DNA of 16,246 nt, from positions 1 to 16,246 of the forward strand of contig CAMLSG010000117.1 in the NCBI GenBank assembly GCA_946482635.1. The letters are read 5' to 3'. Positions 7,892-15,188 of this stretch are shown in pieces (the stretch's first letter is position 1; every line of letters begins with the position of its first letter). Source of the DNA: an uncultured Duganella sp. (GTDB lineage: Bacteria > Pseudomonadota > Gammaproteobacteria > Burkholderiales > Burkholderiaceae). A program made the translations under genes and the position numbers. The notes beneath the pieces are model-generated. The model did no database searches, was not told the DNA's origin, and worked only from the letters and a program-made list of their open reading frames with translations.

Positions 7892-10861
7892 ATGCAGAGG
7901 CCTCCAGCCAGCCCGCCGCTCCAACGCCTGCTACAACCCCGCTTGCTGGCGGGGCTGGTGGCGGCGCTTTGCCTGACGGCGACCGGCAGCGTCTGGTGGG
8001 GCGCCCACCTCGATGCCGAGCGCGACGCCCGCACCGGCTTTGACTACCGTACCCGCGAACTGGTCAACAATATCGCGGCGCGCATGCAAGCCTATGTGCA
8101 GGTGCTGTACGGCGTGCAGGGCCTGTTTGCCAGTTCCGACTTTGTCGACCGCCAGGAATTCCACACCTATATCGAGCGCCTCGAGCTGGACCAGAATTTT
8201 CCCGGCATGCAGGGCATCGGCTTCATGCGCCTGGTGCCGGGGCCGCAGCTGGAAGCGCACGTGGCCACCGTGCGGGCCGAGGGCTTCCCGGACTATGCGG
8301 TGACGCCGCCCGGCCAGCGCAGCCAGTACGGGCCGGTGGTCTACCTCGAACCCTTCGCCGGCCGCAACCTGCAGGCTTTCGGTTATGACGGCCTGTCCGA
8401 GCCGGTGCGCCGCGCCGCGTTCGAACAGGCGCGCGATTCCGGGCTGCCGACCATGACGGGCAAGCTGCTGCTCAAGCAGGAATCCGCCGATCCGGTGCAG
8501 GCCGGCTTCATCATCGCGCTGCCGATCTACCAGAACGGGGTCGGCCGCTACACGCTGATCCAGCGCCGCAGCGCCCTGAAAGGCTGGGTCTATGCACCGT
8601 TCCGCATGGGCGACGTGATGGCAGCGCTGGGCCACGATGCCTTGCGCGGCCTCGACGTGGAAGTCTACGACAGCGAAGAACCGAACGCCATGACGCGCAT
8701 GTTCGACAGCGCGCCCACGGCCATGGCTGCGGACGGGCGGCATCACGCGCTGCAGCGCATCAGCCTGGCCGGGCGGCGCTGGACCCTGCATATCAGCGCG
8801 CTGCCCAAAGCGAACGGCGTGCTGTCGGACAAGCCGCGCACCATCGCCATCGGCGGCCTGCTGATCAGCGCCTTGCTGGCGCTGCTGGCCTACGTGCTGG
8901 CGGAAAGCCGGCAACGGCTGCGCATCGCGCTCGAGCACAGCAGCCGCATGGGCGACGAACTGCGCGAAGGCCAGGAAACCCTGCTGGCCATGGCGGAGCA
9001 TGCGCAGGGCAGCCAGGCGGTGCTGCGCTGCATCCTCGATTCCACCGTGGACGGCATCTTGGTCGACAACTACAGCGGCACCGTGCTGAACTCCAACCGG
9101 CGCTTCCGCCAGCTGTGGAATGTGCCGGAGCAGCTCGACTGGGAGAACGACGGCGCCATCCTGCTGGCCCATATGGCGAGCCAGCTGGAGCAGCCCGACG
9201 CCTTCCTGCAGGCCAGCGCCCGCCCCGGGCCGGAGGATGAGGACAGCCACAGCCAGCTGCAGATGCGCGATGGCCGGGTGCTGGAAGTGACCACGCGCCC
9301 GCTGCGCCTGGGCAGCGAGCCGGCGCGGCTCTGGTCTTTCCGCGACATCACCGAACGCACCATGAACGAGCGGCGCGAAGAAGGGCGCCACCAGGTGCTG
9401 GAGCTGCTGGCCGCCGGCGCGCCGCAGCAGGACGTGCTGGACAGCCTGATGCGCGGCATCGAAGCGGTCAATCCCGGCATGATCTGCAGCCTGATGCTGC
9501 TCGACGAAGAAGCGAAGCACCTGATCCTGTCCGCCGGCCCCAGCCTGCCGGCCTTTTTCAGGCAAGCCATCGACGGCTTGCCGGTCGGCTTTGGCAACGG
9601 CTCCTGCGGCAAGGCGGTCACCAGCAACAGCCGCGTGATCGTGGAAGACATCGCCAGCGACCCGCTCTGGGCGCCCTACCGTGAAATGGCCTTGCGCGCC
9701 GGGCTGGGCGCCTGCTGGTCGGAACCGGTGCATGGCGCCAACGGCAAAGTGCTGGGCGCTTTCGCCATCTACCACCGCCAGCCGCAGCGCCCCAGCGTGG
9801 CGCAACTGGTCCTGATCGACCAGGCGGCCAGCCTGGCCGGCATCGCGGTGGAGCAGGCGCGCGCCGGCGAAGCCTTGCGCGCGGGGGAAGCGCGCTTCCG
9901 CAGCCTGTACGACCATGCGCCGGTGGCCCTGTGGCAGCAGGACTGGTCGGCCGTGCGCGCGGCCTTGCAGGAGCTGCAGGAATCGGGCGTGGAAGACGTG
10001 GCGCAATGGCTGCAGGTTAATCCCAGCCAGCTGCAGCGCCTGGCCGGCCTGGTGCGCATCACCGACGTCAACACCGCCGCGCTGGCCCAGGTGGGCGCCG
10101 ATCCGGCCTGCAAACAGCCAGGACAGCTCAGCCTGGCGCAGAATTTTGCGCCGTCGGCCATGCACGAATTCGGGCGCGCGCTGCTGGCGCTGGAGCAGGG
10201 CGCGCAACTGTTCCAGTGCGAGGGCAATTTCCTGCGCCTGGACGGGGTCGAGCGGCAGAACGAACTGACGCTGCTGCTGATGCCGGGCCACGAGCACGCG
10301 CTGGACTTCGTGATCGTGTCCACCATCGACATCACGGAGCGCAAGCGCCTGAACGAAGAACTGGTGCAGCTGGCCACCACCGACTTCCTGACCGGGCTGC
10401 CGAACCGGCGCGAATTCATGGCGCGCCTGGAAGACGAGCAGGCCCGCCTGCAGCGCGACGTCGGCGGCCGCGCCGCCGTGCTGATGCTGGACATCGACTA
10501 CTTCAAGGACATCAACGACGCCCATGGCCACGACTGGGGCGATGCCGTGCTGCGCCACCTGGCGGAGCTGATGCGCGATTCCCAGCGCAAGATCGACATG
10601 CTGGGCCGCGTGGGCGGTGAGGAATTTGCCTTCCTGCTGCCGGGCGCCGACCTGGAAGCGGCGCGCTCGTTTGCCGAGCGCCTGCGCCAGCGCATTGCCG
10701 ACACCCCGATGGGGCGCAACGGCAGCAGCATCGCGATCACGGTCAGCATCGGCATCGCCAGCATGGCGCCGGCCGACCGCAGCGGCGATGCGGCCCTGGT
10801 GCGCGCCGACCACGCCCTGTACCGCGCCAAGCGCGCCGGGCGCAACCGCGTGGAAGGCTGA
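7892..10861 (+). CDS. Membrane diguanylate cyclase with CHASE, PAS, GAF and PAS sensor domains
   Basis: The protein (989 residues) makes the second messenger cyclic di-GMP from two GTP. In order: transmembrane helix 1 (about 18-38), a periplasmic CHASE sensor domain (about 45-270, including NFPGMQGIGFMRLVPG), helix 2 (about 317-338), a PAS domain (about 373-490, ending in DITER), a GAF domain (about 500-655), a second PAS (about 668-815) and a GGDEF domain (about 825-989). The active site is GGEEF at 908-912. The product-inhibition I-site RKID lies at 899-902, five residues upstream, so the enzyme should be active and feedback-inhibited. No EAL domain is present. The second PAS belongs to the variant with a long helical insert (LWQQDWSAVRAALQEL). 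The ligand of the CHASE domain is unknown. The Shine-Dalgarno is weak. The gene may have its own promoter at 7839. Its stop directly abuts that of the convergent serine hydrolase gene. Confidence 0.95.
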   Translation: MQRPPASPPLQRLLQPRLLAGLVAALCLTATGSVWWGAHLDAERDARTGFDYRTRELVNNIAARMQAYVQVLYGVQGLFASSDFVDRQEFHTYIERLELDQNFPGMQGIGFMRLVPGPQLEAHVATVRAEGFPDYAVTPPGQRSQYGPVVYLEPFAGRNLQAFGYDGLSEPVRRAAFEQARDSGLPTMTGKLLLKQESADPVQAGFIIALPIYQNGVGRYTLIQRRSALKGWVYAPFRMGDVMAALGHDALRGLDVEVYDSEEPNAMTRMFDSAPTAMAADGRHHALQRISLAGRRWTLHISALPKANGVLSDKPRTIAIGGLLISALLALLAYVLAESRQRLRIALEHSSRMGDELREGQETLLAMAEHAQGSQAVLRCILDSTVDGILVDNYSGTVLNSNRRFRQLWNVPEQLDWENDGAILLAHMASQLEQPDAFLQASARPGPEDEDSHSQLQMRDGRVLEVTTRPLRLGSEPARLWSFRDITERTMNERREEGRHQVLELLAAGAPQQDVLDSLMRGIEAVNPGMICSLMLLDEEAKHLILSAGPSLPAFFRQAIDGLPVGFGNGSCGKAVTSNSRVIVEDIASDPLWAPYREMALRAGLGACWSEPVHGANGKVLGAFAIYHRQPQRPSVAQLVLIDQAASLAGIAVEQARAGEALRAGEARFRSLYDHAPVALWQQDWSAVRAALQELQESGVEDVAQWLQVNPSQLQRLAGLVRITDVNTAALAQVGADPACKQPGQLSLAQNFAPSAMHEFGRALLALEQGAQLFQCEGNFLRLDGVERQNELTLLLMPGHEHALDFVIVSTIDITERKRLNEELVQLATTDFLTGLPNRREFMARLEDEQARLQRDVGGRAAVLMLDIDYFKDINDAHGHDWGDAVLRHLAELMRDSQRKIDMLGRVGGEEFAFLLPGADLEAARSFAERLRQRIADTPMGRNGSSIAITVSIGIASMAPADRSGDAALVRADHALYRAKRAGRNRVEG

Positions 10862-12232
10862 TCAGTCGGGGCGCATGCGCAGCTGCTCGACCTTGTCGCC
10901 CTTGCCCAGGCTGAGGTCGACCAGCAAGGCGCCGCTGGTGTAGTTCAGGCGGTAGCTGTATTTGCGCACCTCGCCATCGGTGCTGCGCGCCAGCGCTTCC
11001 ACCTTGCGCAGCGGGCCCCATTCCTGCAGGTCCTCGGCCACCATGGCGAGGAATTCCGGCGGCAGGTTGCGGGCCACCTTGTCGCTCAGGCCTTCCGGCA
11101 GCTTGCGTTCGGCGATGCTGGCAAACATGGCGCGCACCCGCTCGGCCACCGCCGGTTCGGTTTCCGCAATTGCCGGCTTGGCCTGGACGGCCAGCGCCGG
11201 CAGGTAATGCGCGGCGACGATGTCGCCCAGCTTGCCGGGGCGCGCACTGGCCGAATTGGCCAGCACCACCACCGACAGCTTGTCGTCCACGAAGCGGTAC
11301 AACTGCGAACGGAAGCCTTGCCATGCGCCGCCATGGGCAATGGCGCGGTGGCCGTTGCGCTGGAACAGTTGCCAGCCGTAGCCGTACTCAGTGGCGCTGC
11401 CGTCGTTCAGCCTGGCCGGTGTCCAGCTGGCATTGCGCACGCTGGCCGGCAGTACTTTGTCGCCGTACAGCGCCAGGTCCCATTTTGCCAGGTCGCGCGC
11501 GGTCAGGTACAGGCTGCCGTCGGCCGTGGTGTTCAGGCGCGGCGCCACCCAGGACTGGTTCACCAGCTTGCCGCCCTTGCGTTCATAGCCGCGCGCCCGG
11601 TGCGGCACGATGTCGGCTTCGCTGATGATGCGGGTGCCCATGTCGAGCGGAGCGAAGATGCGCTCGCGCAGCTGGTCGCCATAGAACTTGCCGCCGGCCT
11701 TGTTGCAGATGAAGCCGAGCAGGTGATAGCCCATGTTCGAGTAAGACCACTTTTCGCCCGGTGCAAACAGCACGGGGATCTCCGCTTCCAGCGCGATCAG
11801 TTCTTCTTCCGTGTAATCCTTCGTGAGGTCCAGCTTGGCGTAGGGATCGCCCAGGCCCGAGGTATGCGACAGCAGGTGGCGGATGGTGATGCCTTCCCAG
11901 GACTTGGGCGTGTTGGCCAGGTGTTTCGAGACCGGGTCGTCCAGCGACAGCTTGCCGTCCTGCGCCAGCAGCATCACCAGCGCGGCGGTGAAGGTCTTGC
12001 CGATCGAGCCGGACTGGAACACGGTGGCAGGCGTGACCTTGACGTTGTTTTCCAGGTCGGCCAGGCCGTAGCCCTGTTCGCGGATGATTTTGCCGTCTTT
12101 CACGACAGCGATGGAAACGCCGGGGATATGGCTGCGTTTCATCTCCGCCAGGATGGCGTCGTCGAGCTTGTCGGCGAAGGCGGAAGCAGGGACGGCGAAG
12201 GCGAGGGACAGCAGCAGGAGGGTCGGGCGCAT
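10862..12232 (-). CDS. Exported serine hydrolase of the class C beta-lactamase / peptidase S12 family
   Basis: The 456-residue protein has the penicillin-binding-like serine hydrolase fold. The catalytic SxxK is S76-I-G-K79, the second motif is Y164-S-N166 and the third is H300-G-G302, in the spacing usual for the family. A signal peptide (about residues 1-20, with ASAFA before the mature start) sends it to the periplasm or beyond. A C-terminal region from about residue 335 to 456 has no active-site motif and resembles the extra small domain of S12 esterases and peptidases. Substrate cannot be read from sequence: a D-amino-acid peptidase, esterase or beta-lactam hydrolase are all possible, and nothing shows it is a resistance AmpC. 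The start ATG is supported by AAGGAA (12241-12246 on the complement) eight bases upstream. It lies 54 bases after the small membrane protein gene on the same strand and may share its transcript. Confidence 0.92.
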   Translation of the reverse strand: MRPTLLLLSLAFAVPASAFADKLDDAILAEMKRSHIPGVSIAVVKDGKIIREQGYGLADLENNVKVTPATVFQSGSIGKTFTAALVMLLAQDGKLSLDDPVSKHLANTPKSWEGITIRHLLSHTSGLGDPYAKLDLTKDYTEEELIALEAEIPVLFAPGEKWSYSNMGYHLLGFICNKAGGKFYGDQLRERIFAPLDMGTRIISEADIVPHRARGYERKGGKLVNQSWVAPRLNTTADGSLYLTARDLAKWDLALYGDKVLPASVRNASWTPARLNDGSATEYGYGWQLFQRNGHRAIAHGGAWQGFRSQLYRFVDDKLSVVVLANSASARPGKLGDIVAAHYLPALAVQAKPAIAETEPAVAERVRAMFASIAERKLPEGLSDKVARNLPPEFLAMVAEDLQEWGPLRKVEALARSTDGEVRKYSYRLNYTSGALLVDLSLGKGDKVEQLRMRPD

Positions 12233-12262
12233 GGATGCAATTCCTTAAGTTGCCAAAATTGC

Positions 12263-12268
12263 ATTCTA
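12263..12268 (-). promoter_or_regulatory. Possible -10 box for the serine hydrolase gene
   Basis: On the minus strand TAGAAT reads at 12268-12263, about 30 bases before the hydrolase ATG. No good -35 lies 16-18 bases upstream, where the sequence is the 3' end of the membrane protein gene. Read-through from that gene is an alternative. Confidence 0.2.
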
Positions 12269-12286
12269 GCACCCGGCCCAGGCGCA

Positions 12287-12682
12287 TCAGGCAGGGGAAT
12301 GTTCCAGGGCCGGCGCAGCAGGTTCGGCAGGCTTGCGCTGGCGGCGTTTCACCAGCCAGTAGATGAAGAACGGGATCATCAGCGGCAGCAGCAGGGGCGA
12401 CACGGCGGCCATGGTCACCACGGCAGCCAGTGCCAGGGACAGGATCACGATCACGCCGACACCGGCCATGACCACGGCGACAATGGCTGCCACGAAGACC
12501 ATCACCACCGCCACCACGGCGAACACGCCGCCGGCCAGCACGGTACCGAACAAGGCGCCCAGCGGCCCGTCATAGTCCGTGTCGCCGATCGTGACGACCA
12601 TGTCGCTGGCGTCGATGGAGATCCAGGCTGCCAGCATGCAGAAGAACAGCAGGACCAGGGACAGGGCAAATACCTTTTTCAT
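12287..12682 (-). CDS. Small hydrophobic membrane protein of unknown function (131 aa)
   Basis: I do not recognise a family. The frame is open from 12994, but the start at ATG 12682 is favoured by AAGAGG (12694-12689) seven bases upstream and by the immediate MKK plus hydrophobic stretch. The region beyond it overlaps the promoter and 5' end of the divergent gene at 12859. The protein has a signal-anchor-like helix at about residues 4-22, an acidic polar loop (ISIDASDMVVTIGDTDYDGP), and then about 65 nearly continuous hydrophobic residues (about 45-112), enough for two or three helices rich in Val, Ala and Met. It ends in a basic KRRQRK followed by a Pro/Ala/Glu tail, presumably cytoplasmic. 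No Cys pair, catalytic motif or lipobox is evident. It lies upstream of, and may be cotranscribed with, the serine hydrolase gene. Confidence 0.7.
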   Translation of the reverse strand: MKKVFALSLVLLFFCMLAAWISIDASDMVVTIGDTDYDGPLGALFGTVLAGGVFAVVAVVMVFVAAIVAVVMAGVGVIVILSLALAAVVTMAAVSPLLLPLMIPFFIYWLVKRRQRKPAEPAAPALEHSPA

Positions 12683-12800
12683 GATGGGCCTCTTGGCGTT
12701 GAACATGGTGTCACTGTAGGCCTGGCGCCGTGCCCCGGCCATTGGATTGCGACGAACGGTGGAATTTGGATGATGAATGGAAAAAGTCCCGGATTGCGCC

Positions 12801-12828
12801 TTGAATTGATTAACTGTTTGCCTATACT
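12801..12828 (+). promoter_or_regulatory. Sigma-70-type promoter for the proline-rich small protein gene
   Basis: TTGAAT (12801-12806) and TATACT (12823-12828) are separated by 16 bases and match four and five of six consensus bases. Transcription would begin near 12835, about 25 bases before the ATG at 12859. This local stretch is clearly more AT-rich than the surrounding sequence. Confidence 0.55.
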
Positions 12829-12858
12829 GAATATCCGATCTCTGAGATGGAGGGGAAT

Positions 12859-13107
12859 ATGGCTTGGCTAGTAAGAGACGGGAGCCAATCGTTGCTCCTG
12901 GGAATCGACAGCGAACCGCGCCAGCGCAGCGCAACTTCATGGTTCGGCGGCGGCCCCAAAGGCCCGCCTTCCGCGCCACCGACGATTCCACCAATCATCA
13001 TCAATCCCTTCAAATACCAGACGCCGGACCCGGCCATCGATCCGCGCATCACGCCGATCGGCCCGCCGGTCCTGCCGCCGCGACGGCCTGCCATGTCGCT
13101 GCATTGA
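12859..13107 (+). CDS. Proline-rich small hypothetical protein (82 aa)
   Basis: I do not recognise a family. ATG 12859 is chosen over the in-frame ATG 12847 because GGAGGGG (12849-12855) is an excellent Shine-Dalgarno for it and overlaps the earlier codon. The product has 18 prolines in 82 residues, concentrated after a FGGG segment near residue 30, with PP repeated in KGPP, SAPP, TIPP, IGPP and VLPP. The N-terminal 28 residues are different in character (MAWLVRDGSQSLLLGI) and mildly hydrophobic, but too short and weak to be a clear signal peptide or membrane segment. No Cys is present. The gene has its own promoter and a strong terminator 30 bases after the stop, so it looks like an independent, well-translated unit. 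Roles such as a secreted peptide, a structural or binding tail, or a disordered regulator cannot be told apart. Consecutive prolines imply dependence on EF-P for efficient translation. Confidence 0.65.
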   Translation: MAWLVRDGSQSLLLGIDSEPRQRSATSWFGGGPKGPPSAPPTIPPIIINPFKYQTPDPAIDPRITPIGPPVLPPRRPAMSLH

Positions 13108-13136
13108 TCTGGCACAAACATCGCATTGCTGATACG

Positions 13137-13163
13137 GCCCGCGCACAACGCGGGCTTTGTTTT
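13137..13163 (+). terminator. Rho-independent terminator after the proline-rich small gene
   Basis: GCCCGCG (13137-13143) pairs perfectly with CGCGGGC (13149-13155) around a CACAA loop. It is followed by TTTGTTTT (13156-13163). The stem is GC-rich and the T-tract is on the plus strand, so it ends the transcript of the 12859 gene before the kinase gene. Confidence 0.85.
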
Positions 13164-13190
13164 CCACTGGCTAGCCCGGGCGCCTCCTGC

Positions 13191-13196
13191 TATATT
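13191..13196 (+). promoter_or_regulatory. Possible -10 box for the histidine kinase operon
   Basis: TATATT lies 30 bases before the kinase ATG and just after the terminator that isolates the upstream unit, so a promoter is needed about here. The matching -35 region (around 13167-13173) is poor, with three of six matches, which suggests a weak or activator-dependent promoter. Confidence 0.3.
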
Positions 13197-13225
13197 TCCC
13201 AGACGCATCTAACCTTGGGAATGAG

Positions 13226-15187
13226 ATGGAAAGCCGTCTGCGCCGCCTGGAGGCCGTCCAGGAAATCCTGCTGGAAATTGGCAAGCTGTCCAATAGCTGC
13301 ACCGATATCACGGTTTTCCTGCAATCCGTGCACGCGGCCCTGGGCCGCATCATGTATGCCTCCAACTTCTATGTGGCCCTGAGCGACCGCGATGCGCCCG
13401 GCAATGCCGTGCGTTTCGTCTACTTTGTCGACGAGGTGGATGACCATCCTTACAAGGACCAGCTGGTGCAACTGGCCACGCCCGACCAGTCGCCCACCGC
13501 CTGGGTGATCCTGAACAAGCAGCGCCTGGTGATGACGGGCGACGAGCATCGCGCCCGCGAAGAAAACGAGGTATTCGGGGTCGGCACCATCGCCGAGCAC
13601 TGGGTGGGCTGTCCCCTGCTGGACCAGGACCATGAGGTGCTCGGCGCCATGGTGATCCAGAGTTACGACAAGGAACATACCTATAGTGAGGAAGACCAGG
13701 CCCTGTTCGCGCAGATCGCCAACCACGTGTCGAGCGCCCTGCAAGGCTTGCAGAGCATGGACCGGCTGGAGCGCGCCGTGCGCGAGCGCACCCTGGAACT
13801 GGAGCGCGAAGTGGCCGAACGCAGCAAGGCCGAGCGGCTGCAGCGCGCCCTGTACGAGATTGCCAGCCTGTCGGCTTCCGCTTCCGCCGAATCGGACGCC
13901 AAGGTGCTGTACGCCCGCCTGCACGAGATCGTCGGCAGCCTGATCACCGCCCGCAATTTCCTGATCGCGCTTTACCATCCCAAGCGCGACGAAATCTCGA
14001 TCCCTTACTTCGTCGACGAGAAGGACCTGGAGGCGCCGCTCAAGCGCTTCGAATACGGCATCGGCATGAGCTCCTTCGTGCTGAAGAAGCGCCAGCCCAT
14101 GCTGCTGGACGGCCCGGGCTTCGCGGCCCTGATGGCCGGCGGCGAAATCAACGAACCGCTGGGCAACCAGGGCATTGCCAGCTGGATGGGCTGCCCGATG
14201 ATGGTGGGCGAGCAGGCGCTGGGCGTGATCATCGTGCAAAGCTACGACGCATCGGTGGTGTACACCCAGGCCGAGCTGGATATCCTGGCCTACGTTGCCA
14301 ACCACACGGCTGCCGCCATCGCGCGCACCCGCGCCGACCTGGCGATCCGCCGCGCCAAGGCAGAACTGGAAGAGCAGAATACCGCGCTGGCCACCGCGCT
14401 GACGCAGCTGCAGACCGCGCAATCGGAACTGGTGCGGCAGGAAAAACTCGCTTCGCTGGGCCGCCTGGTGGCCGGCGTGGCGCACGAGATCAACACCCCG
14501 CTTGGCATCTGCGTTACCGCCACCAGCCACCTGGTGGAAGAGCTGCGCCTGTGCCGCCTCGACCTGGCCGAAGGCACGCTCGATGAAGACGGCTTGAACC
14601 AGTTCTTCGACACCGTCGACCAGTCGCTCAAGATCATGACCACCAACACCCAGCGCGCTGCCGCGCTGGTGCGCAGCTTCAAGCAGGTGGCGGTGGACCA
14701 GTCTTCCGACAATATCCGCCACTTCAACCTGCGCAAATACCTGGACGAAGTGCTGCTGTCGCTGCAGCCCAAGCTGAAAGGCAAGCCGATCGCCGTCAAC
14801 GTCGAATGCCCGCCGGACATCCACTGCGAAAGCTTCCCCGGCGCCGTCTCGCAGATCGTCACCAATATGGTGGTGAACTCGCTGGTGCACGGCTTTGAAG
14901 AAGGGCAGAAAGGCACCATCCGCATTACCGGCAAGCTCGATGGCGACCACGTGCTGTTCGACTACAGCGACGATGGCGTCGGCATGGATTCGACCACGCT
15001 GCAGCAGCTGTTCGATCCCTTCTTCACCACCAAGCGCGGCTCCGGCGGCAGCGGCCTGGGCGCCCACATCCTGTACAACCTCGTGACCGGCCCGCTGGGC
15101 GGCACGGTGAAGGTGGTCAGCTCGCCCGGCATGGGCCTGCATTACCACCTGCGCTTCCCGCGCGACCAGCGCAAGCAGGCGGTGTAA
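13226..15187 (+). CDS. Soluble tandem-GAF sensor histidine kinase
   Basis: The 653-residue protein has no signal peptide or transmembrane helix, so it senses a cytoplasmic signal. Two GAF domains lie at about residues 20-175 and 210-375. Both carry similar landmarks (FYVAL/FLIAL, YFVDE, WVGCPLL/WMGCPMM, G.mviQSYD), so they look like a duplicated pair. Coiled-coil linkers follow each (about 178-208 and 375-405). The kinase core has an H-box LVAGVAHEINTPLG with phospho-acceptor H420, an N-box NMVVNSLVHG (N547, N551), a G1 box DDGVGMD and an F/G2 region FDPFFTTKRGSGGSGLG, all intact. There is no receiver domain and no response regulator gene in the window, so it is an orphan kinase here. GGGA (13217-13220) precedes the ATG by five bases. 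The next gene starts one base after the stop, so the two are an operon. The GAF ligand cannot be deduced. Confidence 0.94.
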   Translation: MESRLRRLEAVQEILLEIGKLSNSCTDITVFLQSVHAALGRIMYASNFYVALSDRDAPGNAVRFVYFVDEVDDHPYKDQLVQLATPDQSPTAWVILNKQRLVMTGDEHRAREENEVFGVGTIAEHWVGCPLLDQDHEVLGAMVIQSYDKEHTYSEEDQALFAQIANHVSSALQGLQSMDRLERAVRERTLELEREVAERSKAERLQRALYEIASLSASASAESDAKVLYARLHEIVGSLITARNFLIALYHPKRDEISIPYFVDEKDLEAPLKRFEYGIGMSSFVLKKRQPMLLDGPGFAALMAGGEINEPLGNQGIASWMGCPMMVGEQALGVIIVQSYDASVVYTQAELDILAYVANHTAAAIARTRADLAIRRAKAELEEQNTALATALTQLQTAQSELVRQEKLASLGRLVAGVAHEINTPLGICVTATSHLVEELRLCRLDLAEGTLDEDGLNQFFDTVDQSLKIMTTNTQRAAALVRSFKQVAVDQSSDNIRHFNLRKYLDEVLLSLQPKLKGKPIAVNVECPPDIHCESFPGAVSQIVTNMVVNSLVHGFEEGQKGTIRITGKLDGDHVLFDYSDDGVGMDSTTLQQLFDPFFTTKRGSGGSGLGAHILYNLVTGPLGGTVKVVSSPGMGLHYHLRFPRDQRKQAV

Positions 15188-15188
15188 G

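Noticed and set aside
7931..10813. 960-codon minus-strand frame opposite the diguanylate cyclase
   Set aside because: Antisense shadow. The plus strand carries GGEEF, an I-site and several sensor domains.
12233..12256. Sigma-54-like TTGGC...TTGC on the minus strand before the serine hydrolase
   Set aside because: The GG-to-GC spacing is about 14 rather than 10 bases, and the second half overlaps the region just before the start codon.
11207..12871. 554-codon plus-strand frame across the serine hydrolase and small membrane protein genes
   Set aside because: It is antisense to two genes with convincing motifs and ribosome binding sites, and the product is compositionally biased (runs of His, Gln and Gly).
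12683..12994. N-terminal extension of the small membrane protein to 235 residues
   Set aside because: It would cover the promoter and 5' end of the divergent gene at 12859. The internal ATG 12682 has AAGAGG and begins the hydrophobic sequence.
13190..15148. 652-codon minus-strand frame opposite the histidine kinase
   Set aside because: Antisense shadow. The sense strand has all histidine kinase boxes.
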